From a virus, in the IMG/VR virus record IMGVR_UViG_3300013233_000122, positions 1-41,685 of that record: a DNA stretch of 41,685 nt; one strand, 5' to 3'. The translations under genes were made by a program, and so were the position numbers. Positions 25,214 to 33,195 of this stretch are shown here, one piece after another. A model generated the notes under the pieces. The model was not told the DNA's origin. It worked only from the letters and a program-made list of their open reading frames with translations, and did no database searches. Within the stretch, counting starts at the first letter, position 1, and each line of letters starts with the position of its first letter.

Positions 25214-25988
25214 TCAACTATTTGGAGTAAGTATGGGTTTTAATATCACTACAGACAGGCGGCTAACTAACGCAGAAGCTTTAGTACCAACACCACCACC
25301 ACCACTAGACACCCCAACAGTTATAGGCAATTTAGCCGTTTGGTATGATGCTGCAAAAGGTGTCACATCGGATGCTCAGAAAAAAGTGTCGGTATGGGCT
25401 GACCAAAGTGGTAATGGTAACAATGCCACCCAAACTACCGCAACAATTCAACCTACTTATGAATCTGACGTGAGCGGGGCTTACGTGAGAGTTGGTGGAG
25501 GTATCCCATATACCTTAGATATGGCTACTGTGGCTATGGGAGCAAACTCCTCAGTGTGGGTTATGCTTAAAGGAACAGCAGACCCTTTAGTAAGGGCACC
25601 TACCTATATGCCACCTATATTGTACGGTGTTAATACGGGGGCAGCAGGAGCTTTGCAAATAGGTAACGGTACAGATTATTTCTATTCTTATATGGCAGGT
25701 GGGGTAGCAAGCACTACTATGATAACCCCAGCTGACTCCATGACTATTGTACAGTTAGAGCAGAATGCTCCTGTGTCAGACACTATTATAACTAATAACT
25801 CAGGGTCTTGGACAATTACTGGTAATAACTTTGGCTCTTATCACATGGACAGCTTTATTGGGGCTGCATATAAGGTTACAAGCTTCGTAGATATATACGA
25901 AGTGGTGGTATTTAATGTAACCCTATCAGCCCAACAAAAGGTAGATATGCACGCATACTTCACTAATAAATACAGCTTGGGGTTTTGA
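25206..25988 (+). CDS. LamG-like lectin-domain protein, copy 1
   Basis: 260 residues from ATG 25206, or 251 from ATG 25233. The first start gives LQLFGVSMGF, like the N-terminus of the 22995 fibre. The second has a well placed GGAG (25224-25227) and gives MGFNITT, matching the starts of copies 2 and 3. Core landmarks: LAVWYDAAKGVTSD...KVSVWADQSGNGNNATQ (about residues 46-77) and the last strand-helix pair FVDIYEVVVFNVTLSAQQKVDMHAYF. This is the concanavalin-A-like (LamG_3-type) pattern, usually glycan-binding. A Pro-rich linker (TPPPPLDTP) precedes the domain. Confidence 0.7.
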   Translation: MPLQLFGVSMGFNITTDRRLTNAEALVPTPPPPLDTPTVIGNLAVWYDAAKGVTSDAQKKVSVWADQSGNGNNATQTTATIQPTYESDVSGAYVRVGGGIPYTLDMATVAMGANSSVWVMLKGTADPLVRAPTYMPPILYGVNTGAAGALQIGNGTDYFYSYMAGGVASTTMITPADSMTIVQLEQNAPVSDTIITNNSGSWTITGNNFGSYHMDSFIGAAYKVTSFVDIYEVVVFNVTLSAQQKVDMHAYFTNKYSLGF

Positions 25989-25989
25989 C

Positions 25990-26850
25990 ATGGCATTTAA
26001 TATGGTAGTAAAGAGGGCGGTGAGTAAGACCAAGGCGGCTCCAGCAGCACCCATTCCGCTAGTTAATCTGGCAGACCTACTTGGGGGTAGAGCCATACTA
26101 GCTCATTATGATGCTTCTAAAGGTATTACCTCAGATGTTGATGGAAAAGTATCCGTTATAGCAGACCAAAGTGCCTATGCTAGACACTTATCTCAATACT
26201 CTGCCGCATACCAACCAAGGTTAATACAGGATGTTGATGGGTATGATGCGATAGAATTACAGTACCCCTGCTTTATGAATGGTGGATTATTTTCATTAAC
26301 TAACAATACAGTAATAGCGATACTTAGGGCTAATCCCATTGCCGCAAACTCTACGGCACACCCAATGTTAGACCACATGATTAGGGAGAACTTAGCCACC
26401 AGTAATGACTTCGGGTATGGGTCTGTTGCTGGAACTATAACATCTAAATACTATAGGAATAATGCTGTAGGGGGGCTTGTGGATACCGCTGGTTCTGTAA
26501 CGAGCTACCCTAACAACCCTAATGTAGTGCCCAATATTTCTAAGCATTATATCACCACTAATAGTATATCTGGAACTACGGTATCAGGGGGGGTTGTGGG
26601 TTCTAAAGGCAGTTCTATAACCTCTTCTCAAGTATACAGACCTCAGTACGCCAATAATGGGTTTATATCCTCGTCTACCTCCTTTAGAGGTATAGGGGCT
26701 ACTACTAGGAATTATGTAAATGATGTTAGAACCCCTAATAACTCCGCAGGTTATATATACCTTCGAGAGTTGATTATAATAGGTGGGTCTTTAACATCCA
26801 CTGAGATACTCACACTGTCAGACCACTTAAAATCAAAATATAAAGCATAA
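25990..26850 (+). CDS. LamG-like lectin-domain protein, copy 2
   Basis: 286 residues, beginning two bases after copy 1 ends. N-terminus FNMVVKRAVSKTKA matches copy 3. The lectin pattern is ILAHYDASKGITSDVDGKVSVIADQS and IYLRELIIIGGSLTSTEILTLSDHL. The middle of the domain is diverged from copy 1, as expected when loops that touch ligand vary. Confidence 0.7.
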   Translation: MAFNMVVKRAVSKTKAAPAAPIPLVNLADLLGGRAILAHYDASKGITSDVDGKVSVIADQSAYARHLSQYSAAYQPRLIQDVDGYDAIELQYPCFMNGGLFSLTNNTVIAILRANPIAANSTAHPMLDHMIRENLATSNDFGYGSVAGTITSKYYRNNAVGGLVDTAGSVTSYPNNPNVVPNISKHYITTNSISGTTVSGGVVGSKGSSITSSQVYRPQYANNGFISSSTSFRGIGATTRNYVNDVRTPNNSAGYIYLRELIIIGGSLTSTEILTLSDHLKSKYKA

Positions 26851-26862
26851 GGAGAATAGATT

Positions 26863-27117
26863 ATGGCTATTCAATACTTCGTAACAACAAGCACATCAGA
26901 AGCTACAGCTCTACTAAAGAGGTTGGACACTGCCTTTGGTTACCCTAATGGTAATGCTCAGCAGTACGGTACGGTTATCCAACCTTATGATACTACAGAG
27001 CTAAGAGTGGCAGTAGTATTAGAAGATAGGTGTATGGTAGAACTAAGCACTTCTGAGAAGTCCAAAGTTATGGCTACCCTACCCGCAAAATTTCATGCCC
27101 CTCTACCTGCGGCTTAA
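26863..27117 (+). CDS. Small protein between LamG-like copies 2 and 3
   Basis: 84 residues, AAGGAG ribosome site. Alpha/beta (SEATALLKRLDTAFGYPNGNAQQYGT, then LRVAVVLEDRCMVELSTSEKS). Could be a chaperone or adaptor for the lectin proteins. No family recognised. Confidence 0.6.
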   Translation: MAIQYFVTTSTSEATALLKRLDTAFGYPNGNAQQYGTVIQPYDTTELRVAVVLEDRCMVELSTSEKSKVMATLPAKFHAPLPAA

Positions 27118-27120
27118 GTT

Positions 27121-27957
27121 ATGTCATTTAATGTAGTAGTCAAACGAGTGGTTAGTGCGGCAGAGGCTTTGGCATATAGCCCTACAGTAGCAACAGACAT
27201 AGTAGCTGCTAGTGGCACAGGAGCATTACTGCACTTAGACGCTTCCGTTGGGGTAACTGCGGATGTTAATGGTAAAGTTTCTGTATGGGCTGATAATTCC
27301 CCCCAAAGCAATAACTTTAGCCAGACCATCTCTACCAATCAGCCAGTACTAACCACTAATACCACAGGTTTATCATGTATAGACTTTGGGTACACCTTAC
27401 CATCAGTGTTGGAGGGGTCGAAGACCTCAAACTCTTTGGGTAAAACTGTGGTGGTTGTATACGACTCAACTATCATGTCATTGAATAGTGCTAGTGTGTA
27501 TGACTCGCACCAATTAGGTACAGGAAGGGCGGATGGTACTACCACAACAACGCAGAATATAAACCCTTGGATTGGGTGGGATATGGGCACTGGAGTGGCT
27601 ACAGTTAATGAGTATTTCTATGGGGCTGGAGGAACACAAACCACCCTAACACCAAACTTTGTTCCTGAGTCTTTAAACAGTACTACCCTTACCTGCCAGA
27701 GGGTAGATATAAGTAGCACTACAGGACTTATAGAGGTGTATAAGTCAGGAGCCGTGCTTTCTGGTACCTATACAACTCCAGCAGCCGCTTATGGTAGTAC
27801 AGACCCCCGTAGTATTACCTATCTAGGAAGAAACGCTGGGGCTGTATCAGATAATCAAGTAAGAATATATGAGCTGGCTATATACGATAAGACTTTGAGT
27901 GCATCAGAAATGTCTGGCGTTGTGGCATATATAAATAGTAAGTACGGTTCATTATAA
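27121..27957 (+). CDS. LamG-like lectin-domain protein, copy 3
   Basis: 278 residues. N-terminus FNVVVKRVVSAAEALA; domain landmarks LLHLDASVGVTADVNGKVSVWADNS and VRIYELAIYDKTLSASEMSGVVAYI. Three tandem genes with a shared short N-terminal tag and a diverged glycan-binding domain suggest alternative or combined receptor-binding tips. Confidence 0.7.
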   Translation: MSFNVVVKRVVSAAEALAYSPTVATDIVAASGTGALLHLDASVGVTADVNGKVSVWADNSPQSNNFSQTISTNQPVLTTNTTGLSCIDFGYTLPSVLEGSKTSNSLGKTVVVVYDSTIMSLNSASVYDSHQLGTGRADGTTTTTQNINPWIGWDMGTGVATVNEYFYGAGGTQTTLTPNFVPESLNSTTLTCQRVDISSTTGLIEVYKSGAVLSGTYTTPAAAYGSTDPRSITYLGRNAGAVSDNQVRIYELAIYDKTLSASEMSGVVAYINSKYGSL

Positions 27958-27970
27958 AAAGGAGAAGTAA

Positions 27971-28180
27971 ATGGCTTTAACAGTGAAAGGTTCAAACATA
28001 TATGATGGGGATATTCTAGTGGCTAGATGTTTAACTAGCGTATCAGCAGACCATGAAGTTACTAAGGAAATGGCAGAGGCTTTGGCTAAAAGGTTGGTAG
28101 GTGATGCAATGAAGGTCTCAGAGACTAAAGAAAAAGTTGCTCCCAAAAAAGTAGTCAGAAAAAAGAGGGCGGGTAAATAA
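27971..28180 (+). CDS. Small protein with a basic tail
   Basis: 69 residues. Residues 1-48 are a small alpha/beta unit, followed by a Lys-rich tail (KKVVRKKRAGK). It overlaps the next start (TAATG). The layout resembles the small protein at 3144-3395. Role unknown. Confidence 0.6.
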   Translation: MALTVKGSNIYDGDILVARCLTSVSADHEVTKEMAEALAKRLVGDAMKVSETKEKVAPKKVVRKKRAGK

Positions 28181-29079
28181 TGCCTATAATTAACATAAAA
28201 GATGCCCATGATTTATCTGATGGTATAACCTTTGATGATACCTTGGGTATCTTTTATGGTGCCACTACTCCCGACCTAGCAGATACATTGAACGTTCCAG
28301 ATGGTTCAATGTACTTACAGATTTCTGGGAGTATTTGGCATAAGGCTAATGGTTTATGGTCGGTACTGGGGTCTGGGGGAGGTTCTGGGTCAGGGCACAC
28401 GCACCCCAACCTAACTACCCTAAATTCTATTACGGAAGTATTTACACCCGCCTTAAAAGCCTTATATGATTCTTACCAAACCACTAAAGCTGATACTTCA
28501 CACACTCACGTTGTTGGGGATATTACAGATTTTTATGCGGTATTGAATACTGCTATATCTGGAAAGTCTGACATAGGGCACTTACATACTGTGTCCGACC
28601 TATCAGATTTTTATACGGTACTGAGTAATGCGTTAAGTACGGTGTCCCCAATTAACCATACCCATTTGGAGCATACTTATTTGTATGATAAGAGACCTAA
28701 AGGCTCAGATGGTACAGATTTAGAGAAAGAGTCTTGGAATCCAAGAACCATCCTAGAGGCTGTATCTCCTACAAATATTATAACACTACAAGGGGATGAT
28801 TTTGTAGTTTCTAAGGCAGGTTTATACTCTATAAACTGTGTAGCTAAAGGCAGTGGTTGCCTCCGCCTTATGAATGAGATTACGGATACGGAAGCCCTTG
28901 GGGGTATATGTTCTGATGAGGACTCAGAAGTTTCTTATCTGGTGGGGCATTTTTACTGTAATGCTGGAGATATTATAGAGATTCAGCATTGGGTTGAAGA
29001 TGATATTGAGTTAGAATCAACTGAGACCAGTGATTATGAGTATTACCTACAGGCAGAGGTTATTTATCATGGCAGTTGA
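28180..29079 (+). CDS. Tail fibre with HxH motifs and a TNF/C1q-like tip
   Basis: 299 residues. HTH at 73-75, HTH at 108-110, HLH at 134-136 and HTH at 160-162, separated by helical DITDFY/DLSDFY repeats; a Gly/Ser hinge comes just before. In phage T4 gp37, HxH motifs from three chains coordinate iron along the fibre tip, and the same arrangement is plausible here (inference). The last 110 residues (ITLQGDDFVVSKAGLYSINCVAKGSG...) look like a compact jelly-roll domain. The start overlaps the preceding stop. Confidence 0.65.
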   Translation: MPIINIKDAHDLSDGITFDDTLGIFYGATTPDLADTLNVPDGSMYLQISGSIWHKANGLWSVLGSGGGSGSGHTHPNLTTLNSITEVFTPALKALYDSYQTTKADTSHTHVVGDITDFYAVLNTAISGKSDIGHLHTVSDLSDFYTVLSNALSTVSPINHTHLEHTYLYDKRPKGSDGTDLEKESWNPRTILEAVSPTNIITLQGDDFVVSKAGLYSINCVAKGSGCLRLMNEITDTEALGGICSDEDSEVSYLVGHFYCNAGDIIEIQHWVEDDIELESTETSDYEYYLQAEVIYHGS

Positions 29080-29593
29080 TTATGCTAAAGTATTAAAAAC
29101 TATGCACCCAACCATATTATGGAAGGGGTCTGGTGCAACTTATGATAGGATAACGTGGCTAGGAACAGCTGTACCACAATCAACCCTAGATTCTGAAATG
29201 CCTATAGTTGAGTTTATGGTAGAGGCTAATAAAGCAAAGACTAGGTTGATACGAGGATACACCCTACTAACACAGAAGGGGTTCATGTCTACGGCGTTAG
29301 GCTCTCCCCACTGGTATCCTGCTGCAATGGAAAATCAGGTTGATTTAATAGGGGCAGTGACTACCGCTCGTCTAGATAGTGCTATTGATTTCCCGTTCCC
29401 TTGTGCTGACTTATCCACAACCCCCCCTACCGAGGGTATTGTACGCCATACTGATATGCAGATTAACCAAGTTATGCTGGATGGTGCCTCGTATAAGGTT
29501 ACCTTATTTAAGGCACTGGAGTCTCAGCTACACTCTATACAGAATAAAACAACTATAGTTGAGCTAAAATCTATGGTTTTTACAGCCCCATAG
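29069..29593 (+). CDS. Tail-fibre-associated protein (DUF4376-like)
   Basis: 174 residues from ATG 29069, inside the end of the fibre gene. The part KTRLIRGYTLLTQKGFMSTALGSPHWYPAAMENQVDLIGAVTTARL, then TDMQINQVM...KVTLFKALESQLHSI is the DUF4376-like arrangement often found at the end of tail-fibre or fibre-assembly genes. Possible fibre assembly chaperone. Confidence 0.6.
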   Translation: MAVDYAKVLKTMHPTILWKGSGATYDRITWLGTAVPQSTLDSEMPIVEFMVEANKAKTRLIRGYTLLTQKGFMSTALGSPHWYPAAMENQVDLIGAVTTARLDSAIDFPFPCADLSTTPPTEGIVRHTDMQINQVMLDGASYKVTLFKALESQLHSIQNKTTIVELKSMVFTAP

Positions 29594-29615
29594 TTCATTT
29601 TATTAAAAGGTGTGG

Positions 29616-29633
29616 TTATAGTGCTGAACTATG
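29616..29633 (+). promoter_or_regulatory. Start-proximal TTATAGTGCTGA element (second copy)
   Basis: TTATAGTGCTGA then ACT and the ATG at 29631, same spacing as at 22626-22643. TATAGT at 29617-29622 is a -10-like box. AAAAGG lies 23 bases from the ATG, too far to be a ribosome site. Confidence 0.45.
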
Positions 29634-30101
29634 AATGTAGTTAAAGTTGGTAAGACTTTTTATTTGAAGGTGGATGCTGGCACTATAACAGGTGTTTCGG
29701 CATCTTTTACCTACACTATACTGGATGTTGTTTCTGGTGTTGAAACGGTAGGTGCCGCCACCTTCTCAGAGCCTATTTCAGGGTTTTATACTGCCCCCAT
29801 CTCCCTAGCTACTGTTGGGGAGTACGTTATAACTATACAGAACGGTTCTGTATTTTATGGCAGGCTGACTGTGAGTGTGCAATCGTTTGCAGAGGATATT
29901 GATAGTGTAAATTCATCTATCCAGACCATGGCTACAGATATAGCGTTTATTAAGGCTATTGAAGGCGGAAGGTGGAAGATTATCAATAATCAAATGGTAT
30001 TTTATACTTCTGATAATACTACTGAGGTGGCTAGATTCAACCTTACTGATGCGGCTGGAACACCTACTGAAACAAATGTTATGGAACGTACTAGGGTATG
30101 A
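29631..30101 (+). CDS. Ig-like tail protein
   Basis: 156 residues. Residues 1-90 form an Ig-like beta domain (KTFYLKVDAGTITGVSASFTYTILD..., YVITIQNGSVFYGRLTVSV), followed by a helix and a C-terminal WKIINNQMVFYTSDNTTEVARFNLTD segment common at the ends of phage baseplate/fibre adaptor proteins. ATGA overlap with the next short gene. Confidence 0.6.
   Translation: MNVVKVGKTFYLKVDAGTITGVSASFTYTILDVVSGVETVGAATFSEPISGFYTAPISLATVGEYVITIQNGSVFYGRLTVSVQSFAEDIDSVNSSIQTMATDIAFIKAIEGGRWKIINNQMVFYTSDNTTEVARFNLTDAAGTPTETNVMERTRV
29877..29892. repeat. Degenerate copy of the 16-bp palindrome (14 of 16)
   Basis: GTGCAATCGTTTGCAG inside the Ig-like gene. Two mismatches to the perfect element; may be chance. 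Confidence 0.2.
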
Positions 30102-30244
30102 TTACTAGAGGGTTTATAACCAGTACAATACTTACTAGAGGGTTCAATGGGGGAATTTTACATCAAACCCTTATATACCTTATGTATAAGGGGACTTCTT
30201 TGATAACTGTTACTAAGAAGATGGTTAGTACGATATGGCAGTAA
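30098..30244 (+). CDS. Short 48-residue phage protein
   Basis: ATG 30098 to TAA 30244. It overlaps the previous stop (ATGA) and the next start (30235) and fills the only gap in this operon. It starts MITRGFITSTILTRGFNG; paired TRGF/TRGYG units near the N-terminus are known from very small proteins in phage tail modules. One weak hydrophobic stretch near 20-30. Function unknown. Confidence 0.6.
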   Translation: MITRGFITSTILTRGFNGGILHQTLIYLMYKGTSLITVTKKMVSTIWQ

Positions 30245-30423
30245 CCAACACTGAATTATTTAGAGCAGATTCTTTAGTAAAGGATAAGGAAGTCTTAGAG
30301 TCCCTCCCTGTCACTAAAATACTATCTGTAAGCAGTATCAATCAACGTGCGAAAGGCACATCAAACCCTGTATCAGAACTATTAAGTGACTCTATTATAA
30401 ACTTAGAGGAGGTTACTCGGTAA
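30235..30423 (+). CDS. Small hypothetical protein, 62 residues
   Basis: Ser/Val/Leu-rich (ESLPVTKILSVSSINQRAKGTSNPVSELL). TAATG overlap with the next gene. No family recognised; part of the coupled set 29631-30719. Confidence 0.55.
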   Translation: MAVTNTELFRADSLVKDKEVLESLPVTKILSVSSINQRAKGTSNPVSELLSDSIINLEEVTR

Positions 30424-30719
30424 TGTCAGCTCAGAATCAAATCTATGTTAATGATAGCGGCACCATAATGTCTTTGGAGACTGGGTTAACCACTGCCTTG
30501 TTAAGTACTGCTACTGTATCCAATATTGATGTGCAGTTACCTGATAAGACAGAGGTTACTTGGGTAGGTAACGTTAATGGGACTACTGTAGAATACATTG
30601 CCCAATCTTCAGACCTTGCACAAGCAGGGCAATACAAATTACAAGTTTATTTAGAGATGCCAACATGGTCAGGTCATGGAAGTACCGTATCTATGAAGGT
30701 TCTGGCTAGGTTTAAGTAA
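30423..30719 (+). CDS. Small Ig-like (BppU-like) tail protein
   Basis: 98 residues. IYVNDSGTIMSLETGLTT..., IDVQLPDKTEVTWVGNV, YIAQSSDLAQAGQYKLQVYLEMP form the strand order of the N-terminal domain of baseplate upper proteins, where it attaches receptor-binding parts. Last gene before the lysis block. Confidence 0.6.
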   Translation: MSAQNQIYVNDSGTIMSLETGLTTALLSTATVSNIDVQLPDKTEVTWVGNVNGTTVEYIAQSSDLAQAGQYKLQVYLEMPTWSGHGSTVSMKVLARFK

Positions 30720-30720
30720 G

Positions 30721-31185
30721 ATGGCTACTTATGTTATAGTCTTTGAAGCTGACACCTCCTTTATCAGTAAGAGTATATCTAAAGTATTAAAGTCTCCCTA
30801 TAGCCATGCAGCTATTCTTATCAATGGGGTATTATTTGATGCTTCCGAGAAGCGTGGAAGTGTTGGGAAAGACCACACCCTATCTAGAACCTACCGAGGT
30901 AGGACTATTGTAGTGTATCAAGTTCAAGACTCTTCAAAATTTATGGAGGGGTGGGCACAAGGACAGGTGGGAAGGTCTTATGACTATCTGGGTGTTCTTG
31001 GGTGGTTTTTACGTTTAGGCTCTATAAAAAAGGTTTATTGTTTTGAATGGGTATTAGAATATTTACACTCATCTATGGGGTTTTTTAGTAATCGTTATCC
31101 AAAACATATAACAGCTGAGTATATAATTAAAAGAATACCTTCTAAGAGTGTTTATAAAGGTGTTGCGGAGAGTTTTGATGGGTAA
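30721..31185 (+). CDS. Permuted papain-fold (NlpC/P60 or YiiX-like) protein
   Basis: 154 residues. H29 in SPYSHAAIL and C107 in KKVYCFEWV, with YDYLGVLG between them. The His-before-Cys order is the circularly permuted NlpC/P60 arrangement. Relatives cut peptide or acyl-amide bonds in cell wall or lipids. It overlaps the amidase gene by 8 bases, so it may be a second lytic or an entry enzyme. The Glu after Cys (normally part of CxE) is present. Confidence 0.6.
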   Translation: MATYVIVFEADTSFISKSISKVLKSPYSHAAILINGVLFDASEKRGSVGKDHTLSRTYRGRTIVVYQVQDSSKFMEGWAQGQVGRSYDYLGVLGWFLRLGSIKKVYCFEWVLEYLHSSMGFFSNRYPKHITAEYIIKRIPSKSVYKGVAESFDG

Positions 31186-31795
31186 TTCTATTGTTATATG
31201 TGCGGGTCACCACCAAGACCGCCAAGGTGCTATAAATAAAAAACATAATACTACAGAGTATAGAGAGGCTGTAGTTATCCAAGAATTTATGGTGGATATT
31301 CTAAAAAGCCTTGGAGTTAAGGTTTATATTTTTAATGGTAAACTCTCCGATAAGGTTGAGTACATTAACTCTATTAAGCCGAGCCTAGCTCTAGATTTAC
31401 ATTTCAATGCTGACGCTGACCATTTAGACCCAGAGGATTTGGATGATGATAGAGGGTTTGGTTGTATGGTTATGTATTGTCCACAAAAAAATAATTACGG
31501 GGTTCCAGAAACTCATTCGTATTCTCGTAAGTCTCAGGCTCAAAGAATGTCGGATGGTTTATCTAAATGGTTGAAGACCAAGAACCTTGGGGCTAGGCAG
31601 GGGTGGTATTGGGGTAGTAACCCTCCAAGCAAGAAAGACTACTTTTTACGTAAAACCTCTTGCCCTGCTTTTATACCAGAATTTGGGTATATTGATAATA
31701 ACAGGTTCTGTGAAACATGGTTAATAAGTAATAGGCACGCCGAGTTAGCAGAAGCTCTATCGAAAGAAGTAATTATTTTTTTACGGGGAGTTTGA
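31178..31795 (+). CDS. Endolysin, N-acetylmuramoyl-L-alanine amidase (Amidase_3)
   Basis: 205 residues from ATG 31178. Zinc/catalytic landmarks: ICAGHHQDRQGA (H11/H12), TEYREA (E27/E30), ALDLHFNAD (H75) and PAFIPEFGYIDN (E168). It cleaves the bond between MurNAc and L-Ala of peptidoglycan. There is no signal peptide or wall-binding domain, so release needs a holin. Neighbouring membrane proteins support a lysis cassette. Confidence 0.85.
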   Translation: MGNSIVICAGHHQDRQGAINKKHNTTEYREAVVIQEFMVDILKSLGVKVYIFNGKLSDKVEYINSIKPSLALDLHFNADADHLDPEDLDDDRGFGCMVMYCPQKNNYGVPETHSYSRKSQAQRMSDGLSKWLKTKNLGARQGWYWGSNPPSKKDYFLRKTSCPAFIPEFGYIDNNRFCETWLISNRHAELAEALSKEVIIFLRGV

Positions 31796-31796
31796 T

Positions 31797-32069
31797 ATGC
31801 CAGAAAAGACCATACTAAAAGAGGGTGAGACCTTATCAGATATAGAGTTAGAGAATAGGAAGTGGGCAAATCGCCGTAGAATGTCCTACGCTTCTATGGC
31901 AGGTCTCATGGTTATGATGCTCTTAATTCTTATTGATAATCCTTTGGTATCTATTGCCCGTATAACCGCAGGTGAGGGCATTATTGGGTGGGTAGCCATA
32001 GGTTTTACCTCTATAGTAATAGCCTATTTTGGATTCAACACCCTCCAATCTACCATGAAAAAGGGGTAA
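31797..32069 (+). CDS. Holin candidate
   Basis: 90 residues. Two hydrophobic helices at about 31-47 and 62-79, charged N-terminus and Lys C-terminus (STMKKG). The small size, two-helix topology and place right after the amidase fit a class II holin. The charged N-terminal 28 residues are longer than usual. Confidence 0.6.
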   Translation: MPEKTILKEGETLSDIELENRKWANRRRMSYASMAGLMVMMLLILIDNPLVSIARITAGEGIIGWVAIGFTSIVIAYFGFNTLQSTMKKG

Positions 32070-32072
32070 CAC

Positions 32073-32405
32073 ATGCCTGACCCGACAGTATTAGAAGAGG
32101 AAGTTAATTACGTAAGTGTATTGTCTAAACTTATTGTGAGTATAGGCTCCGTAGTTGCTATGGTAGCTGGAGCAGTTTTTTGGATGCAGAGTACTTTTGC
32201 AGAGGCTTCTGATATGTTGGAAGTTAGGGCATCCATTGTACAGATGCAGATAGATTCTGCTAAGAAAGAGCTTAGAGGCTTGCGTAGGGATTATAGAAGA
32301 GCCTCTAAACATGAGAGGGTATTCATCTCTGACGATATTGATGAAGTATCAGATGAGCTTGGAGCCTATAAAGATATGAAAAACGGATTACTAAATGAAC
32401 GTTAA
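32073..32405 (+). CDS. Membrane-anchored coiled-coil protein of the lysis cassette
   Basis: 110 residues. One hydrophobic helix at about 20-42, then a charged coiled coil (residues 50-105). This is the layout of an inner-membrane spanin (Rz-like), although such proteins usually have the helix nearer the N-terminus. It overlaps the next gene by 11 bases. Confidence 0.5.
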   Translation: MPDPTVLEEEVNYVSVLSKLIVSIGSVVAMVAGAVFWMQSTFAEASDMLEVRASIVQMQIDSAKKELRGLRRDYRRASKHERVFISDDIDEVSDELGAYKDMKNGLLNER

Positions 32406-32751
32406 GTATTACTTGGAGGAGGCTAAATCCTTCTTATTAAGAAATAAGCTACTAGTGGTTGGTGTTATATCTGGAATCTTTGCAGTACTAATAGCCTCAA
32501 AGAAGCTTTCAAGTTTCTCAAAAAAGGCTTCAGAAGACCATAAAGCCATGGCAGATAATGAGCAAGTTATAGCGGCTCGCGCTAGGTATGCCGCAGTACA
32601 AACCATCTCTAAAGCTAATATCCTGAATACCCTGTCTGTCGCCCAAGCTGATAAAGCTATAAACAAGCAACAACGGGCGGCAAAATTACACTTACGAAAA
32701 GAGCCTGACCTTAATATGGAAGAGGTTATAAAAAGGTTGAATGAAGAATGA
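32395..32751 (+). CDS. Second single-helix lysis-cassette membrane protein
   Basis: 118 residues. A hydrophobic helix at about 18-35 (LLVVGVISGIFAVLIAS) followed by an Ala/Lys-rich helical domain. Also Rz-like in layout or a pinholin/antiholin candidate. ATGA overlap with the lipoprotein gene. Confidence 0.5.
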   Translation: MNVKYYLEEAKSFLLRNKLLVVGVISGIFAVLIASKKLSSFSKKASEDHKAMADNEQVIAARARYAAVQTISKANILNTLSVAQADKAINKQQRAAKLHLRKEPDLNMEEVIKRLNEE

Positions 32752-33191
32752 TGCTAAAACTTTTGGTTTTGTGTCTTACTATACCACTAATGAGTGGGTG
32801 TGCTAATAGTAATCTAAGAGGTGAGCTGAAGAGTATAAACTCTCAGCCATATATCGCGGATTCTATAGAAGTACATACTTACGAGCCTATCGAATTGGCT
32901 CCTTTAACTGTAGTAGACTCCAACCCATCATCGCTGTTGCGGAGACATGAACAGCACAAGCTTGATAGGCAAACAATTAAAGACCTAGACCAAGCCTTGT
33001 CCTTAAAGTCCAAGCAACTAAAGCTGCTACGCACTGCGATGAAAAACATAGAGGTAGCTGATAGGGCTACGCAAAGGTCTAATGTCTACCTAAAAAAGGC
33101 ACTGGAAGAGGAACAAAGGGCTTCAACATTTAATACTATAAAGCATACACTATTTGAAGTAATCCTTAGTACCCTATTTTTATTAAAATAA
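32748..33191 (+). CDS. Lipoprotein, o-spanin or u-spanin candidate
   Basis: 147 residues. A signal peptide with lipobox LMSG-C18, then a helical periplasmic region (residues 55-125), and a hydrophobic C-terminus (TLFEVILSTLFLL). An outer-membrane lipoprotein end plus a C-terminal membrane helix is the topology of phage T1 u-spanin, which spans the periplasm alone and fuses the two membranes. If the last segment is not a membrane helix it would be an o-spanin partner of the two preceding proteins. Last gene of the late block. Confidence 0.6.
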   Translation: MMLKLLVLCLTIPLMSGCANSNLRGELKSINSQPYIADSIEVHTYEPIELAPLTVVDSNPSSLLRRHEQHKLDRQTIKDLDQALSLKSKQLKLLRTAMKNIEVADRATQRSNVYLKKALEEEQRASTFNTIKHTLFEVILSTLFLLK

Positions 33192-33195
33192 ACCC

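Noticed and set aside
29411-29419. Perfect DnaA box TTATCCACA
   Set aside because: Single copy inside a coding region without other boxes or AT-rich DNA nearby; the iteron cluster at 35107-35285 is a better origin candidate.
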